From: Phaeocystidibacter sp965659725
GTDB lineage: Bacteria; Bacteroidota; Bacteroidia; Flavobacteriales; Schleiferiaceae
Length of the DNA stretch: 64,000 bases
Reading direction: 5' to 3'
Assembly (NCBI GenBank): GCA_965659725.1
Contig: CBFHXG010000009.1
Span: 1 to 64,000 of the forward strand
Positions within the stretch are counted from its first letter, which is position 1. Each line of letters opens with the position of its first letter. Both the position numbers and the translations under genes were made by a program. Positions 43,936-52,998 of the stretch are shown here, piece by piece. The notes beneath the pieces were generated by a model, which ran no database searches, had not been told where the DNA came from, and saw only the letters and a list, made by a program, of their open reading frames with translations.

Positions 43936-45516
43936 TTATCCTTCGTAGTTTGGAAGCACTTCCTTCGCTGCAGCTTCAATAGCCTTGCTCTGGTCGTCTG
44001 TCCACTTGCCGTTAGAGATTTGCTCCAACGCATCAGCGTGCTTGCTCTCCATGTACTCAAGGAAGGCAACTTCAAAGTCACGCACCTTATCAACAGGAAC
44101 CTTGTTCAACATACCCTTTGTACCGAGGTAGATGATGGCTACCTGCTTCTCAACAGACAATGGTGAGTTTACAGATTGCTTCAAGATCTCCACGTTACGG
44201 CGACCCTTGTTGATAACCGCCATAGTAGCCGCATCAAGGTCAGAACCGAACTTCGCGAAGGCCTCAAGCTCACGGAACTGAGCCTGGTCGAGCTTCAATG
44301 TACCTGCAACTTTCTTCATCGGTTTGATCTGTGCAGAACCACCTACACGAGATACAGAGATACCAACGTTGATCGCAGGACGTACACCAGAGTTGAACAA
44401 GTCAGACTCCAAGAAGATCTGTCCGTCAGTGATCGAAATTACGTTCGTAGGAATGTATGCAGATACGTCACCCGCCTGCGTTTCGATAATTGGAAGTGCA
44501 GTCAAAGAACCTCCACCCTTCACTTTGCCTTTCAAAGACTCAGGAAGGTCGTTCATTTGAGATGCAATGGTGTCGTCGGCAATCACCTTTGCAGCACGCT
44601 CAAGAAGACGGCTGTGTAGGTAGAATACATCACCAGGGTATGCTTCACGTCCTGGAGGACGACGAAGAAGAAGGGAAACCTCACGGTAAGCAACCGCCTG
44701 CTTAGAAAGGTCATCATAGATGATCAATGCAGGACGACCTGTGTCGCGGAAGTACTCACCGATAGCAGCACCAGCAAATGGAGCATAGAACTGCATTGGA
44801 GCAGGGTCAGATGCGTTTGCCGCTACGATAGTAGTGTAGGCCATGGCACCTTTCTCTTCCAAGGTCTTAGCGATACCCGCTACAGTTGAACCTTTCTGAC
44901 CTACAGCTACGTAGATACAGTAAACCGGCTCACCCTTGTCATAGAATTCTTTTTGGTTCAAAATGGTGTCGATCGCCACGGTAGTTTTACCCGTTTGGCG
45001 GTCGCCAATGATCAACTCACGCTGACCACGACCGATAGGGATCATCGCGTCGATAGACTTGATACCTGTTTGAAGTGGTTCATTTACCGGCTGACGGTAA
45101 ATTACACCTGGAGCTTTACGCTCGAGTGGCATTTGGAACTTCTCACCTTCAAGTGGTCCTTTACCATCGATAGGGTTACCCAAAGTATCCACTACACGTC
45201 CAAGCATTCCTTCACCTACCTCGATAGATGCGATCTTGCCAGTTCGCTTAACGGTTGATCCTTCTTTGATACCTTCAGCAGGACCGAGCAATACGATACC
45301 TACGTTGTCTTCCTCGAGGTTGAGGACGATTCCTTGAAGGCCACTTTCGAACTCAACGAGTTCACCTGCTTGGGCGTTTTGGAGACCAAATGCACGGGCG
45401 ATACCGTCACCTACTTGGAGGATGGTTCCTACCTCTTGCATTTCAGTTTCGGAACTGAATCCAGAAAGTTGCTTGCGCAGGATAGCTGAAATTTCAGCTG
45501 GCTTTACTTCTGCCAT
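43936..45516 (-). CDS. atpA: ATP synthase F1 alpha subunit
   Basis: The 526-residue protein has the Walker A loop GDRQTGKTTVAIDT, the Walker B region PALIIYDDLSKQAVAYREVS and the alpha signature PAINVGISVSRVGGSAQ. Alpha subunits hold the non-catalytic nucleotide sites of the F1 hexamer. It lies between atpH and atpG. The catalytic beta subunit (atpD) and epsilon (atpC) are not in the window, as is usual in Bacteroidota, where atpDC form a separate locus. Confidence 0.97.
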   Translation of the reverse strand: MAEVKPAEISAILRKQLSGFSSETEMQEVGTILQVGDGIARAFGLQNAQAGELVEFESGLQGIVLNLEEDNVGIVLLGPAEGIKEGSTVKRTGKIASIEVGEGMLGRVVDTLGNPIDGKGPLEGEKFQMPLERKAPGVIYRQPVNEPLQTGIKSIDAMIPIGRGQRELIIGDRQTGKTTVAIDTILNQKEFYDKGEPVYCIYVAVGQKGSTVAGIAKTLEEKGAMAYTTIVAANASDPAPMQFYAPFAGAAIGEYFRDTGRPALIIYDDLSKQAVAYREVSLLLRRPPGREAYPGDVFYLHSRLLERAAKVIADDTIASQMNDLPESLKGKVKGGGSLTALPIIETQAGDVSAYIPTNVISITDGQIFLESDLFNSGVRPAINVGISVSRVGGSAQIKPMKKVAGTLKLDQAQFRELEAFAKFGSDLDAATMAVINKGRRNVEILKQSVNSPLSVEKQVAIIYLGTKGMLNKVPVDKVRDFEVAFLEYMESKHADALEQISNGKWTDDQSKAIEAAAKEVLPNYEG

Positions 45517-45546
45517 GATTGACTTGCTTAAAGGGTTCTGCGCGGA

Positions 45547-46104
45547 TCAGAAATCCGCCACGTACAGATTGTCTTTGTATTGTTGTTTTAACTCGTGCAA
45601 TTTACCGGCAATGCTATTGTCGATCTGCTTGTCACCTACACGAAGGATGAATCCACCGATCAGGTTCTCATCAACCTTCTCAACCAATTCTACTTCGTTT
45701 CCAGTGGCACTCTTCACTAGCTCGCTCAGCTTCTCGCGTACCTCGTCGGTCAATTCAACCGAAGAAGTAACGGTAGCTTGGGTAATGCCCTTCGCCTTGA
45801 GGTACTTGGTGTGGAAGCTTTTGATCACTTCGCTTGTCATCGCCTCACGGCCATGATCTACCAATAGGTTGAGGAACATGATAACCATCTCAGAAAGCGC
45901 TTCACCAAAGATCTCTTTAAGGACCTTCTCTTTCTGGTGTGGCTTGATAACCGGGCTTGACAACAAGTTGCGTAGCTCGCGGCTTTCGCGGATAGAAGCA
46001 CCCAATACGATAAGGTCTTCTTGCACACGGTCGAGCTCTTTGCGCTCAACGGCGAGATCTAGAAGGGCCTTGGCGTAACGATGTGCTGCTCTTGCGTTGC
46101 TCAT
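45547..46104 (-). CDS. atpH: ATP synthase F1 delta subunit
   Basis: The 185-residue protein matches delta/OSCP: N-terminal ARAAHRYAKALLDLAVERKE, the central helices, and the C-terminal signature VEKVDENLIGGFILRVGDKQ, then IDNSIAGKLHELK. Delta joins the F1 head to the peripheral stalk. It starts 10 bp after atpF and ends 30 bp before atpA. Confidence 0.94.
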   Translation of the reverse strand: MSNARAAHRYAKALLDLAVERKELDRVQEDLIVLGASIRESRELRNLLSSPVIKPHQKEKVLKEIFGEALSEMVIMFLNLLVDHGREAMTSEVIKSFHTKYLKAKGITQATVTSSVELTDEVREKLSELVKSATGNEVELVEKVDENLIGGFILRVGDKQIDNSIAGKLHELKQQYKDNLYVADF

Positions 46105-46114
46105 TCGTTCCCGA

Positions 46115-46609
46115 TTAGTTCAATTTAACGTCGTCTACCATGCGCTCTACCATTTCGGTTTGAGCCTTTTGGTCTTTCAACTCAGCGCGAAGAATTTTCT
46201 CAGCCATCTCAATAGATAGAGAGGCTACTTGATTCTTCAATTCTGTGATGGCTGCCATCTTCTCATGCTCAATCTGCTCCATAGCAGAAGCGATGATCTT
46301 ATCCGCCTCAGCCGAAGCAGCATCTTTAGCTTCAGAGATCGTCTTCTCCTTCATGGTACGCGCCTCTTTCAAGATCACGTCACGCTCCTCACGAGCCTGC
46401 TTCAATAGTTTCTCATTATCAGCCTGAAGGTTTTCCATCTCAGCACGAGCCTTTTCAGCGCTCTTCAATGCATTCTCAATGGCTTCCTCACGCGTCTTAA
46501 CAGCGCCAAGGATAGGCTTCCATGCAAACTTGGCCAACAAGAATACCAAGAGAAGGAATACGATGGTGGTCCAAAAAATGAGACCTACACCTGGAGTTAC
46601 TAAATCCAT
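46115..46609 (-). CDS. atpF: ATP synthase Fo b subunit
   Basis: The 164-residue protein has one N-terminal membrane helix (LIFWTTIVFLLLVFLLAKFA) and then a long charged coiled coil (EEAIENALKSAEKARAEMEN, and onwards), typical of the peripheral-stalk b subunit. It lies in the expected place between atpE and atpH. Confidence 0.94.
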   Translation of the reverse strand: MDLVTPGVGLIFWTTIVFLLLVFLLAKFAWKPILGAVKTREEAIENALKSAEKARAEMENLQADNEKLLKQAREERDVILKEARTMKEKTISEAKDAASAEADKIIASAMEQIEHEKMAAITELKNQVASLSIEMAEKILRAELKDQKAQTEMVERMVDDVKLN

Positions 46610-46722
46610 CTAAATTGAAATTAAAGTCGTTTGTCGTTGATTCAGTTTAGAGATAAATCAAGGTCCGCAGCCAACCGCTACGTGACCTTGATCAAATCTT
46701 AGTGCTTCTAAGCGTTGGTGAA

Positions 46723-46935
46723 TTATACACCAAGACCCAAAAGACCAACTACGATACCGAATAGACCAGCACCCTCGATAAGAGCGGCTGCGATAATCAT
46801 AGCAGTCTGGATCTTACCAGAAGCTTCAGGCTGACGTGCAATCGCGTCCATAGCTTGACCACCGATACGACCGATACCCAAACCTACTCCCAAAACTGCG
46901 AGACCGGCTCCGATTGCTGCAATACTACCTACCAT
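46723..46935 (-). CDS. atpE: ATP synthase Fo c subunit
   Basis: The 70-residue hairpin has helix 1 (IAAIGAGLAVLGVGLGIGRI), the polar loop ARQPE and helix 2 (TAMIIAAALIEGAGLFGIVV), with the ion-binding Glu at position 54. The residues after this Glu (GAG) lack the Ser/Thr typical of sodium-binding rings, so proton coupling is expected. A ring of these subunits turns against the a subunit. Confidence 0.95.
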   Translation of the reverse strand: MVGSIAAIGAGLAVLGVGLGIGRIGGQAMDAIARQPEASGKIQTAMIIAAALIEGAGLFGIVVGLLGLGV

Positions 46936-46982
46936 AATTGAAATGGTTTAAAATGAATAAACAACGAAATTCTTACTGCTCA

Positions 46983-48203
46983 TTAATGATGTCCATCGTC
47001 AACTGCCGCGCCAATAAACAAGGCGGTAAGCAAGGTGAAGATGTATGCTTGTAGGGCGGCAACCAACAACTCCAACACGCTGATGAACAACGTCAAAGGA
47101 ATAGAAAGTGCAGATACCCAAACTGAATTCAAGATGAAGATCAAGCCGATCAAACTCAATACGAGAATGTGACCCGCTGTGATGTTCGCAAACAAACGAA
47201 GCATCAATGCAAATGGCTTGGTGAAGATGCCTACGAACTCAACGATCGCCAACAAAGGACGAACCGCGAATGGTACGCCCGGCATCCAGAAAATGTGACC
47301 CCAGTAATGCTTGTTGCCGTTGATGTTTACCACCACAAAGGCAAATACAGCAAGTACCATGGTTACAGCAATGTTACCTGTAACGTTCGGTGAACCCAAA
47401 ATTGGGATCAATCCAACCAAGTTGTTCAACCAGATGAAGAAGAAAATGGTCAACAAGAACGGAACAAAACGCTCGTAGTGCTTTCCACCGATGTTCTCCT
47501 TCGCAATATCGTCACGCACAAATACAACCAATGGCTCCATAAAAGAGGCCAACTTACTCGGTGCAACAGCTCCATTCTTCTTGTAATAACGGGCTGTAGA
47601 TCCAAAGATCAAGAACAACAACACCGCTACAAGTAGCATGAAGAATACGTTCTTAGTAATAGAGAAGTCAAGCGGCGCAGCTTTGATCGGATGACCATCG
47701 TGCATCTCGTAGAATCCTCCATGAGCGTTCGGCTCTTCAGAGGCGTAGTAGATCGTCCCATGGACATTAACAAAACGTTGTCCACCTGCCTCAACTACAT
47801 GGTGACCCGTTTCGTCGTGGTGGAACTTGCTCGACATAAATGAAACAATGCCGTTGTCTGTATAGAGGATCACCGGAAGTGGAATGCTCACTGCGTGCAT
47901 CTCGCCATCCTCACCCTCGTAATCTGCAAGGTGAATGGAGTGCGCATCCGCAATGTGGTGCATGATCATCTCGTTCACATTGAAGCCTTCTTCATCGTGA
48001 GATTCCTCTCCGTGATGATCCGCTTCGTGATCATGACCATTTGCCTCGGCATGAGCGGCATGACCATCATGCGCTTCAGCGTGCTGTGCAGTGTCTCCCT
48101 CCGTTGTGGTCGCATGTTCGTTGTTCGAACCGTTCGCGAAACTCGCATTCCCGAAACCGAGAAGGGCAAGTGTAAGTGTCAGTAATACAGACTTTTGTTG
48201 CAT
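46983..48203 (-). CDS. atpB: ATP synthase Fo a subunit with exported His-rich N-terminal extension
   Basis: The 406-residue protein contains the normal a-subunit core in its C-terminal 230 residues, including the essential Arg in LMLRLFANITAGH and the final helices (LELLVAALQAYIFTLLTALF). Ahead of it lie a signal peptide (SVLLTLTLALLGFGNASFA) and a periplasmic stretch of about 120 residues very rich in His, Asp and Glu (HDHEADHHGEESHDEEG and nearby). A long N-terminal extension is usual for Bacteroidota AtpB; the density of His here is notable and suggests metal or proton binding. It heads the core operon atpBEFHAG. Confidence 0.95.
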   Translation of the reverse strand: MQQKSVLLTLTLALLGFGNASFANGSNNEHATTTEGDTAQHAEAHDGHAAHAEANGHDHEADHHGEESHDEEGFNVNEMIMHHIADAHSIHLADYEGEDGEMHAVSIPLPVILYTDNGIVSFMSSKFHHDETGHHVVEAGGQRFVNVHGTIYYASEEPNAHGGFYEMHDGHPIKAAPLDFSITKNVFFMLLVAVLLFLIFGSTARYYKKNGAVAPSKLASFMEPLVVFVRDDIAKENIGGKHYERFVPFLLTIFFFIWLNNLVGLIPILGSPNVTGNIAVTMVLAVFAFVVVNINGNKHYWGHIFWMPGVPFAVRPLLAIVEFVGIFTKPFALMLRLFANITAGHILVLSLIGLIFILNSVWVSALSIPLTLFISVLELLVAALQAYIFTLLTALFIGAAVDDGHH

Positions 48204-48426
48204 GTCTTAAATGCTCTCTATGATGTCCTTATGAGGCCGCTCAAAAATCGGTGCAAATGTAGATATAAATCTTAGAAAGGAAAGGTTATAAACAATGATT
48301 TTTCACTTGTTAACAACTCGGTCTTTACCCTGCCAAGCTGCAGTTCTCGGTAAGCATCGAAAACTCAGGGATTCCCACCTTGGAGGTGGGTGCTATTGCC
48401 AAAAAGTTTGATGGAAATATCCTTGC
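48204..48426 (-). promoter_or_regulatory. atpB leader with -7 box and hairpin
   Basis: This 223-base gap holds no gene. Minus-strand TACATTTG (48254-48261) matches TAnnTTTG, 50 nt before the atpB ATG, suggesting a promoter for the core operon. Further upstream, CCCACCT-CCA-AGGTGGG (48375-48391) is a 7-bp hairpin without a T-run, perhaps an RNA processing or weak termination site. Confidence 0.45.
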
Positions 48427-48792
48427 TCAGCTTCTCAAGATCCGGAATACCCAGAAGAGTTCCACGATCAAGAATACGAAGTAAGGGATGATGAAGTGCA
48501 CCACAAAGAGCTTGCTCTCTGGTCCTCCTCCGAGAACAAATGGAATGATGAAGCTCAAGGCCACCAGCATTTTGATGGTGCTCCCCACCAAGAAGGATAG
48601 CCCTGCTTTATTCGGACTCTTCTTGTGAATGTTAGAAACCAGGATGTAAAGCCCAAGCGTCAACACGGTCAACAATAGGTACATCCACAAAAAGGAAAAT
48701 CCCATCAGGGATTCAGATGAAATGAGCCAAGCGTGAAAGGCCGTTGCAAACACAGCCATAGCAAGGGTAAAGGTGATCGCTTTCTTTAACAC
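48427..48792 (-). CDS. Four-helix integral membrane protein of the ATP synthase locus
   Basis: The 121-residue protein has four hydrophobic helices: ITFTLAMAVFATAFHAWLIS, FLWMYLLLTVLTLGLYILV, LVGSTIKMLVALSFIIPFV and FVVHFIIPYFVFLIVELFWV. It lies between the AtpZ-like gene (10 bp) and atpB, a place often taken by a small membrane protein in Bacteroidota. It may help Fo assembly, as AtpI does, but I recognise no firm family. Confidence 0.7.
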   Translation of the reverse strand: MLKKAITFTLAMAVFATAFHAWLISSESLMGFSFLWMYLLLTVLTLGLYILVSNIHKKSPNKAGLSFLVGSTIKMLVALSFIIPFVLGGGPESKLFVVHFIIPYFVFLIVELFWVFRILRS

Positions 48793-48802
48793 AGTTGGGT
48801 GG

Positions 48803-49024
48803 TTATTCGTCCTTATTGATGTTCTTCACCTCTCTGAACACGATGTACATTCCTGCAAAGACACCCAGTAGGCTAAGAACAACGGTAAGTATAGGTTTGA
48901 TATTCCAGAGCTCATCCAACTTGATCCCTCCATAAACGAAAAGGGCGATGGTTACTCCCATCTGTATGCCCATCCCGCTAAAACGGAGATAAGGATTAAG
49001 CTGTTTCCTGGGATCTTTCTTCAT
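48803..49024 (-). CDS. AtpZ/AtpI-family membrane protein
   Basis: The 73-residue protein has two membrane helices (GIQMGVTIALFVYGGIKLDE, PILTVVLSLLGVFAGMYIVF) with a conserved G/D-E loop, matching the AtpZ/AtpI group linked to ATP synthase assembly or magnesium transport. Its start overlaps the bactofilin gene by 29 bp. Confidence 0.8.
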   Translation of the reverse strand: MKKDPRKQLNPYLRFSGMGIQMGVTIALFVYGGIKLDELWNIKPILTVVLSLLGVFAGMYIVFREVKNINKDE

Positions 49025-49406
49025 CTTTCTCAGATTCGCGCTTCATTTCACGTACAACGGCACCCATGTTGCACGTTCCGCTGAGCTGTGCACCTGGCTC
49101 TACAGAGAGTTTTCCGGTGGTCACATCACCTTCAACTACGGCTGTTTCTAGAAGTTGAAGAAGCTCCTTGACCTCAGCCTTACCCTTGAGTAAGCCCTGA
49201 ATGCTCGCGTTGCCGCATATCACTTCTCCCTCTACCTTTCCTTTTTCGCCGATAACGAGCTTACCTGTAACGTTGACGTTGCCTTTCACAACCCCATCGA
49301 TACGGATATCTCCATTCGACTTCACATCACCCTCGATCTCGGTACCAATAAGGATACGGTTGCTGGCTTGTGCTTGCTCTGGATTCTTTTTCGCTGAAGT
49401 GATCAT
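48996..49406 (-). CDS. Bactofilin
   Basis: The 136-residue protein is a right-handed beta-helix with the short repeating pattern of bactofilins: IGTEIEGDVKSNGDIRIDGV, KGNVNVTGKLVIGEKGKVEG, ASIQGLLKGKAEVKELLQLL. A charged C-terminal tail follows. Bactofilins form membrane-associated filaments used in cell shape and localisation. It overlaps the porW/sprE gene by 4 bp and the AtpZ-like gene by 29 bp, so all three are translationally coupled. Confidence 0.9.
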   Translation of the reverse strand: MITSAKKNPEQAQASNRILIGTEIEGDVKSNGDIRIDGVVKGNVNVTGKLVIGEKGKVEGEVICGNASIQGLLKGKAEVKELLQLLETAVVEGDVTTGKLSVEPGAQLSGTCNMGAVVREMKRESEKDEERSQETA

Positions 49407-52009
49407 CTCGATGTTATTTGCTCGTAAAAATCTAAGTATTCTTCTACATCCTTCTCACGATAGAAGGTTTGATAGTTCGCGTCACTGATTGCAAATATGC
49501 GCATAATCTCACTACTAAAGAGTGAAGCGAACCTCGCGTGCTGCTGAATGCGCTCCGCATATTGAACCGCATCGGCCTGCTCAATAAAACCGCTAACCAC
49601 TAATATCTGCCTTTCTCTATCTAAAAAGATATTCTGCTGTTGCAAGTTCTGGAAGCGGTTGAAGTCTTTGTTGTAATCGCTTACCACGTTTCGCATCGTG
49701 TTCATGTCCCCCTGGCCATTAGGCACCACCACAACTACTCGATGTGGCGTCTTAGGGTCGATGGTATACGGCCCTTGAACCGCTTGTGTAGAAGCCTGAG
49801 ACGAATTATCTACATACAAAAGCAACTCATTGGCTCGCTCCGACTCCAACGTGCCAGGATAATTCTCCACAACGTGGTTCAGCTGAGCCTCATAAGCCTC
49901 TGGACCATCTGTCTTGGCCAATGATAAAGCATAGATCAAGTCGAACTTAGGTCCTAAGGCTCCACCTCCATACGTGTCCAACCCGATCTTGGCCTGAGAT
50001 TTTGCGCCGCTGTAATCCTTATCGGCATACATCTCATAGCATCTTGTATACGCGAGAAGCGCTTCTTTGTTCTCCTCTTCCTCCTTCGGGGTTTCTCCAT
50101 TGAGCTGATTCGCGAACGTACTACCCGGATGTTGATTGTTCAATCGGGTTGCGATTTCCTGCGCCTTCTGGGTCTCGCCCTTCTCTTGATACAATAAGTA
50201 CAAGGCATAAAGCGACATAGGAGAATATTTACCCTCTGGATATCTTCTCAATAAGGTTTCATAGGTGCGGATCGCTTCGTCTTTATCCAGGATCTCTTCT
50301 CGATAAATACCCGCCATTCGAATGTAAGCATCTTGGTTCTCACCGTGCATACTTTCTATGGTAGCCGGATCCTTGGGCACTTGCGCTAGATAGGCCTCTA
50401 CATTATACCGCTCCTCGCCGCTAGGACCAGGATTTCCTTCTACCAGTTCGTCCACCTCAACGTTAGTTTCATTGCCTTCTCCTGCGATAGTGGCAATGCT
50501 CGCGTTGGCCGACCTTCTCCAGTTATCGGTCAAGTCCCTTCTCCCCCATGTCTGTGTGAATTCCCCAATGCCTCGTGAACGAGTAGTTTCATTGTAGAAA
50601 TACCAGGTTCCTCCTGATAGGCCGGCTTGAGGGCCGCCACCTAAAGCGGCCGACTCTGCTGCGAGTTGTCGGTTCAATTCGCGATTTCGCTCCGCTTCAG
50701 CTTCGCGTTCTTCGCGCTCCTTCATTTCAGCAATGTAATCTTCAAAGATCTTGCGCTGCTCTGTTGGGCTCATGCTGGATAAGCGGATCAAGCTATCGTT
50801 GAGAGCGATGATTTCGATCTGCTTAACGAGGTCGTTCAAGCTGCCTCGGAAACGCTCCACATCAGGGTAACGGACGTGATTCTTTGGTAGGGATTGATAG
50901 CTTGAATCATAGTATGCTTGTGACTTAACGTAAGCCTTGAATTCAAAGTTGATTTCGGCAAGGACCAAATAAGAAAGTCCTTTTTGCTCCTGGTTGACCG
51001 TACTCATCCTCACGGAACGCTTCAACGACTCTTCGGCCAAGGGATAGTTCTCATCTTCCATCGCCAAAAGGGCCTTCACGTAGAGTATCCTATCTCGGTA
51101 TTCCTTGTTCTTTTCGTCATCAACTAGATCTTCAAGATCTTCGTAAACCTCGCGAACGTCTCCTTGATAAACATCAAAGTTAAGCGCGCGTTGAAGTTGC
51201 GCATTCAAGTACAGTTCATAGTTGGAAGGGTGTGCACTAACTACTTCGCCAAAAGCCTGGCTCGCTTCAAAACGCAGTTGCAACTTCTCATAAACTTGAC
51301 CGAGGATGTATTGCCAACGTATTCTTTCTTCCCTGCTCGGCCCTTCCTCTATGGCCTTCTTCAACATCTCGGAAGCCTCGAGCCAATTCTCCTTCGAGAT
51401 CTCAAGTTCGGCCATGGATGCCAGCACATGCGGCTTCAGTCGGTTGCTAACGTCACCGTTGTTGTACACCTCATCAAAATGACCTCTCGCAGCATATTCG
51501 TTGCCAATTCTCGTATTCGCTCTACCGGCCCAGATCTGTGCTTCTAAGGCTTGCTCGCTCTTCGGGTGGCGTTGGATCACGTAATTGAAACCCTCCAAGG
51601 CCTTGAAGTAATCCTGCTTCATGAAATTGGCCTTTGCCAACAAGATGTAAGCGTCTATTACGTAAGGGTTCTTTTGCTCACCACCTATGGCCATGCTGTG
51701 CTCTCGGATCGTCTTAACCGACTTCTCGATGGCACGATCCATTTGAGGCACTACCGCTTGAGCTTGCTCCACCGATCCAAAGGGGTAGATATCAAGCATC
51801 TCATCGTATCTATCCTCATGACCGGTCACCAATGAATTGTAACCTTGCTGATACGATTGCTCGCCATTGAACAAGATGTTGAACTTGGCTGTCGTTCTGT
51901 GGTAGGTACGACTGAAGAAGTTGTCCTTTTGTCTACTACATGACACTGTTGTCATGAATAGAATGAGGACTCCAATTAGAGATGATATGCGAAGACGATT
52001 GCTAGTCAC
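49403..52009 (-). CDS. porW: T9SS/gliding TPR lipoprotein PorW/SprE
   Basis: The 868-residue protein starts at a GTG codon (52009) and has a lipoprotein signal with lipobox TTVSC near residue 24. The mature start FFSRTYHRTTAKFNILFNGE is diagnostic for SprE/PorW. TPR-like helices follow through most of the protein (YILLAKANFMKQDYFKALEG, YVKALLAMEDENYPLAEESL), with a charged central insert (EMKEREEREAEAERNRELNR). PorW/SprE is a lipoprotein needed for type IX secretion and gliding, thought to link the motor to the outer-membrane translocon. Its presence fits the T9SS cargo genes in this window. Confidence 0.9.
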   Translation of the reverse strand: MTSNRLRISSLIGVLILFMTTVSCSRQKDNFFSRTYHRTTAKFNILFNGEQSYQQGYNSLVTGHEDRYDEMLDIYPFGSVEQAQAVVPQMDRAIEKSVKTIREHSMAIGGEQKNPYVIDAYILLAKANFMKQDYFKALEGFNYVIQRHPKSEQALEAQIWAGRANTRIGNEYAARGHFDEVYNNGDVSNRLKPHVLASMAELEISKENWLEASEMLKKAIEEGPSREERIRWQYILGQVYEKLQLRFEASQAFGEVVSAHPSNYELYLNAQLQRALNFDVYQGDVREVYEDLEDLVDDEKNKEYRDRILYVKALLAMEDENYPLAEESLKRSVRMSTVNQEQKGLSYLVLAEINFEFKAYVKSQAYYDSSYQSLPKNHVRYPDVERFRGSLNDLVKQIEIIALNDSLIRLSSMSPTEQRKIFEDYIAEMKEREEREAEAERNRELNRQLAAESAALGGGPQAGLSGGTWYFYNETTRSRGIGEFTQTWGRRDLTDNWRRSANASIATIAGEGNETNVEVDELVEGNPGPSGEERYNVEAYLAQVPKDPATIESMHGENQDAYIRMAGIYREEILDKDEAIRTYETLLRRYPEGKYSPMSLYALYLLYQEKGETQKAQEIATRLNNQHPGSTFANQLNGETPKEEEENKEALLAYTRCYEMYADKDYSGAKSQAKIGLDTYGGGALGPKFDLIYALSLAKTDGPEAYEAQLNHVVENYPGTLESERANELLLYVDNSSQASTQAVQGPYTIDPKTPHRVVVVVPNGQGDMNTMRNVVSDYNKDFNRFQNLQQQNIFLDRERQILVVSGFIEQADAVQYAERIQQHARFASLFSSEIMRIFAISDANYQTFYREKDVEEYLDFYEQITSR

Positions 52010-52031
52010 GGTGTGAACAACATGAAAAGCG

Positions 52032-52039
52032 CAAAATTA
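52032..52039 (-). promoter_or_regulatory. Candidate -7 box (TAATTTTG) of porW
   Basis: The minus-strand reading TAATTTTG matches TAnnTTTG, 22 nt before the GTG start at 52009. It could drive the porW-bactofilin-atp genes. Confidence 0.45.
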
Positions 52040-52143
52040 TTTTAATTATTTCGAGGGATTTGCCCTTTCGGTAAGTAATTACTCCTTTTGGGTCAAATGG
52101 GATTACGATATTTGCCCTTCAACCACCACGCGAAGTTCGCTGA

Positions 52144-52998
52144 ATGAATAAGGAAGAGAAGAAAAAAGCACGAATTGAGAAACTCAGGAACAAGTACCGA
52201 CTTGTGATCTTGAATGACGACACTTTTGAGGAAAAGGTGTCGTTCAAACTCAGCAGGCTCAATGTGGTTCTTCTCGGTATTCTCAGTGCTTTTGTGCTCA
52301 TTGCGCTTACCACCTTGTTGATCGCCTATACTCCGCTGAGAGAGTACATTCCAGGTTACGCCAGCACGAAGCTCAAGAAACAAGCCATTGAATTGGCCTC
52401 TGCTAAGGACTCCCTCGAGAACGTCGTGGCAAGACAGGGTCTATATGTAGATAACATCCGGAGGATACTCAGTGGCGACACCCTTCAAGAGGAGTTAGTT
52501 GCCGATACGAACGTTACGGTGAGCGACCGTGCCCTTGAGGGAGATATTTCCGAAGCCGACTCCTCCTTGCGGGCTTTTGCGGATGATGAAGATAATTTCA
52601 ACCTCCCCACCGGTTCAGATGATATCTCCAACTTCACCTTCTTTGCTCCGGTAAAGGGATTGATCAGTGGAGAGTATGATCCTAGGGTAAATCATCAAGC
52701 TGTGGACGTGGTTGCGCCAAAGAACACTCCAATAAAGGCTTGCCTTGAAGGAGTCGTTTTGTTTGCGGGGTGGACCGTCGAAACGGGACATGTGATGATC
52801 GTTCAGCATACCGACAATTTGATATCGGTCTACAAACACAATTCTGCGCTTCTGAAATCACAAGGTGATATTGTGCAGGCGGGTGAGGCTATCGCTATCA
52901 TCGGCAATTCAGGCGAACAGAGCACGGGTCCGCACTTGCACTTCGAATTGTGGCACAATGGTATTCCGGTAGATCCCACCAACTACATTTCCTTCTAG
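52144..52998 (+). CDS. M23-family peptidoglycan endopeptidase, membrane anchored
   Basis: The 284-residue protein has a basic cytoplasmic N-terminus, one membrane helix (LNVVLLGILSAFVLIALTTL, about 40-60), a coiled-coil-like stretch and a C-terminal LytM/M23 domain. Zinc ligands are His and Asp of NHQAVDVVAP and the last His of GPHLHFELWHNG. It should cut peptide cross-links or activate other hydrolases in the periplasm. The last 4 bases overlap the convergent rnhA gene. Confidence 0.88.
   Translation: MNKEEKKKARIEKLRNKYRLVILNDDTFEEKVSFKLSRLNVVLLGILSAFVLIALTTLLIAYTPLREYIPGYASTKLKKQAIELASAKDSLENVVARQGLYVDNIRRILSGDTLQEELVADTNVTVSDRALEGDISEADSSLRAFADDEDNFNLPTGSDDISNFTFFAPVKGLISGEYDPRVNHQAVDVVAPKNTPIKACLEGVVLFAGWTVETGHVMIVQHTDNLISVYKHNSALLKSQGDIVQAGEAIAIIGNSGEQSTGPHLHFELWHNGIPVDPTNYISF

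Noticed and set aside
46723..46935. Sodium-dependent c ring
   Set aside because: The residues after the ion-binding Glu are GAG rather than the Ser/Thr pattern of sodium-binding c subunits.
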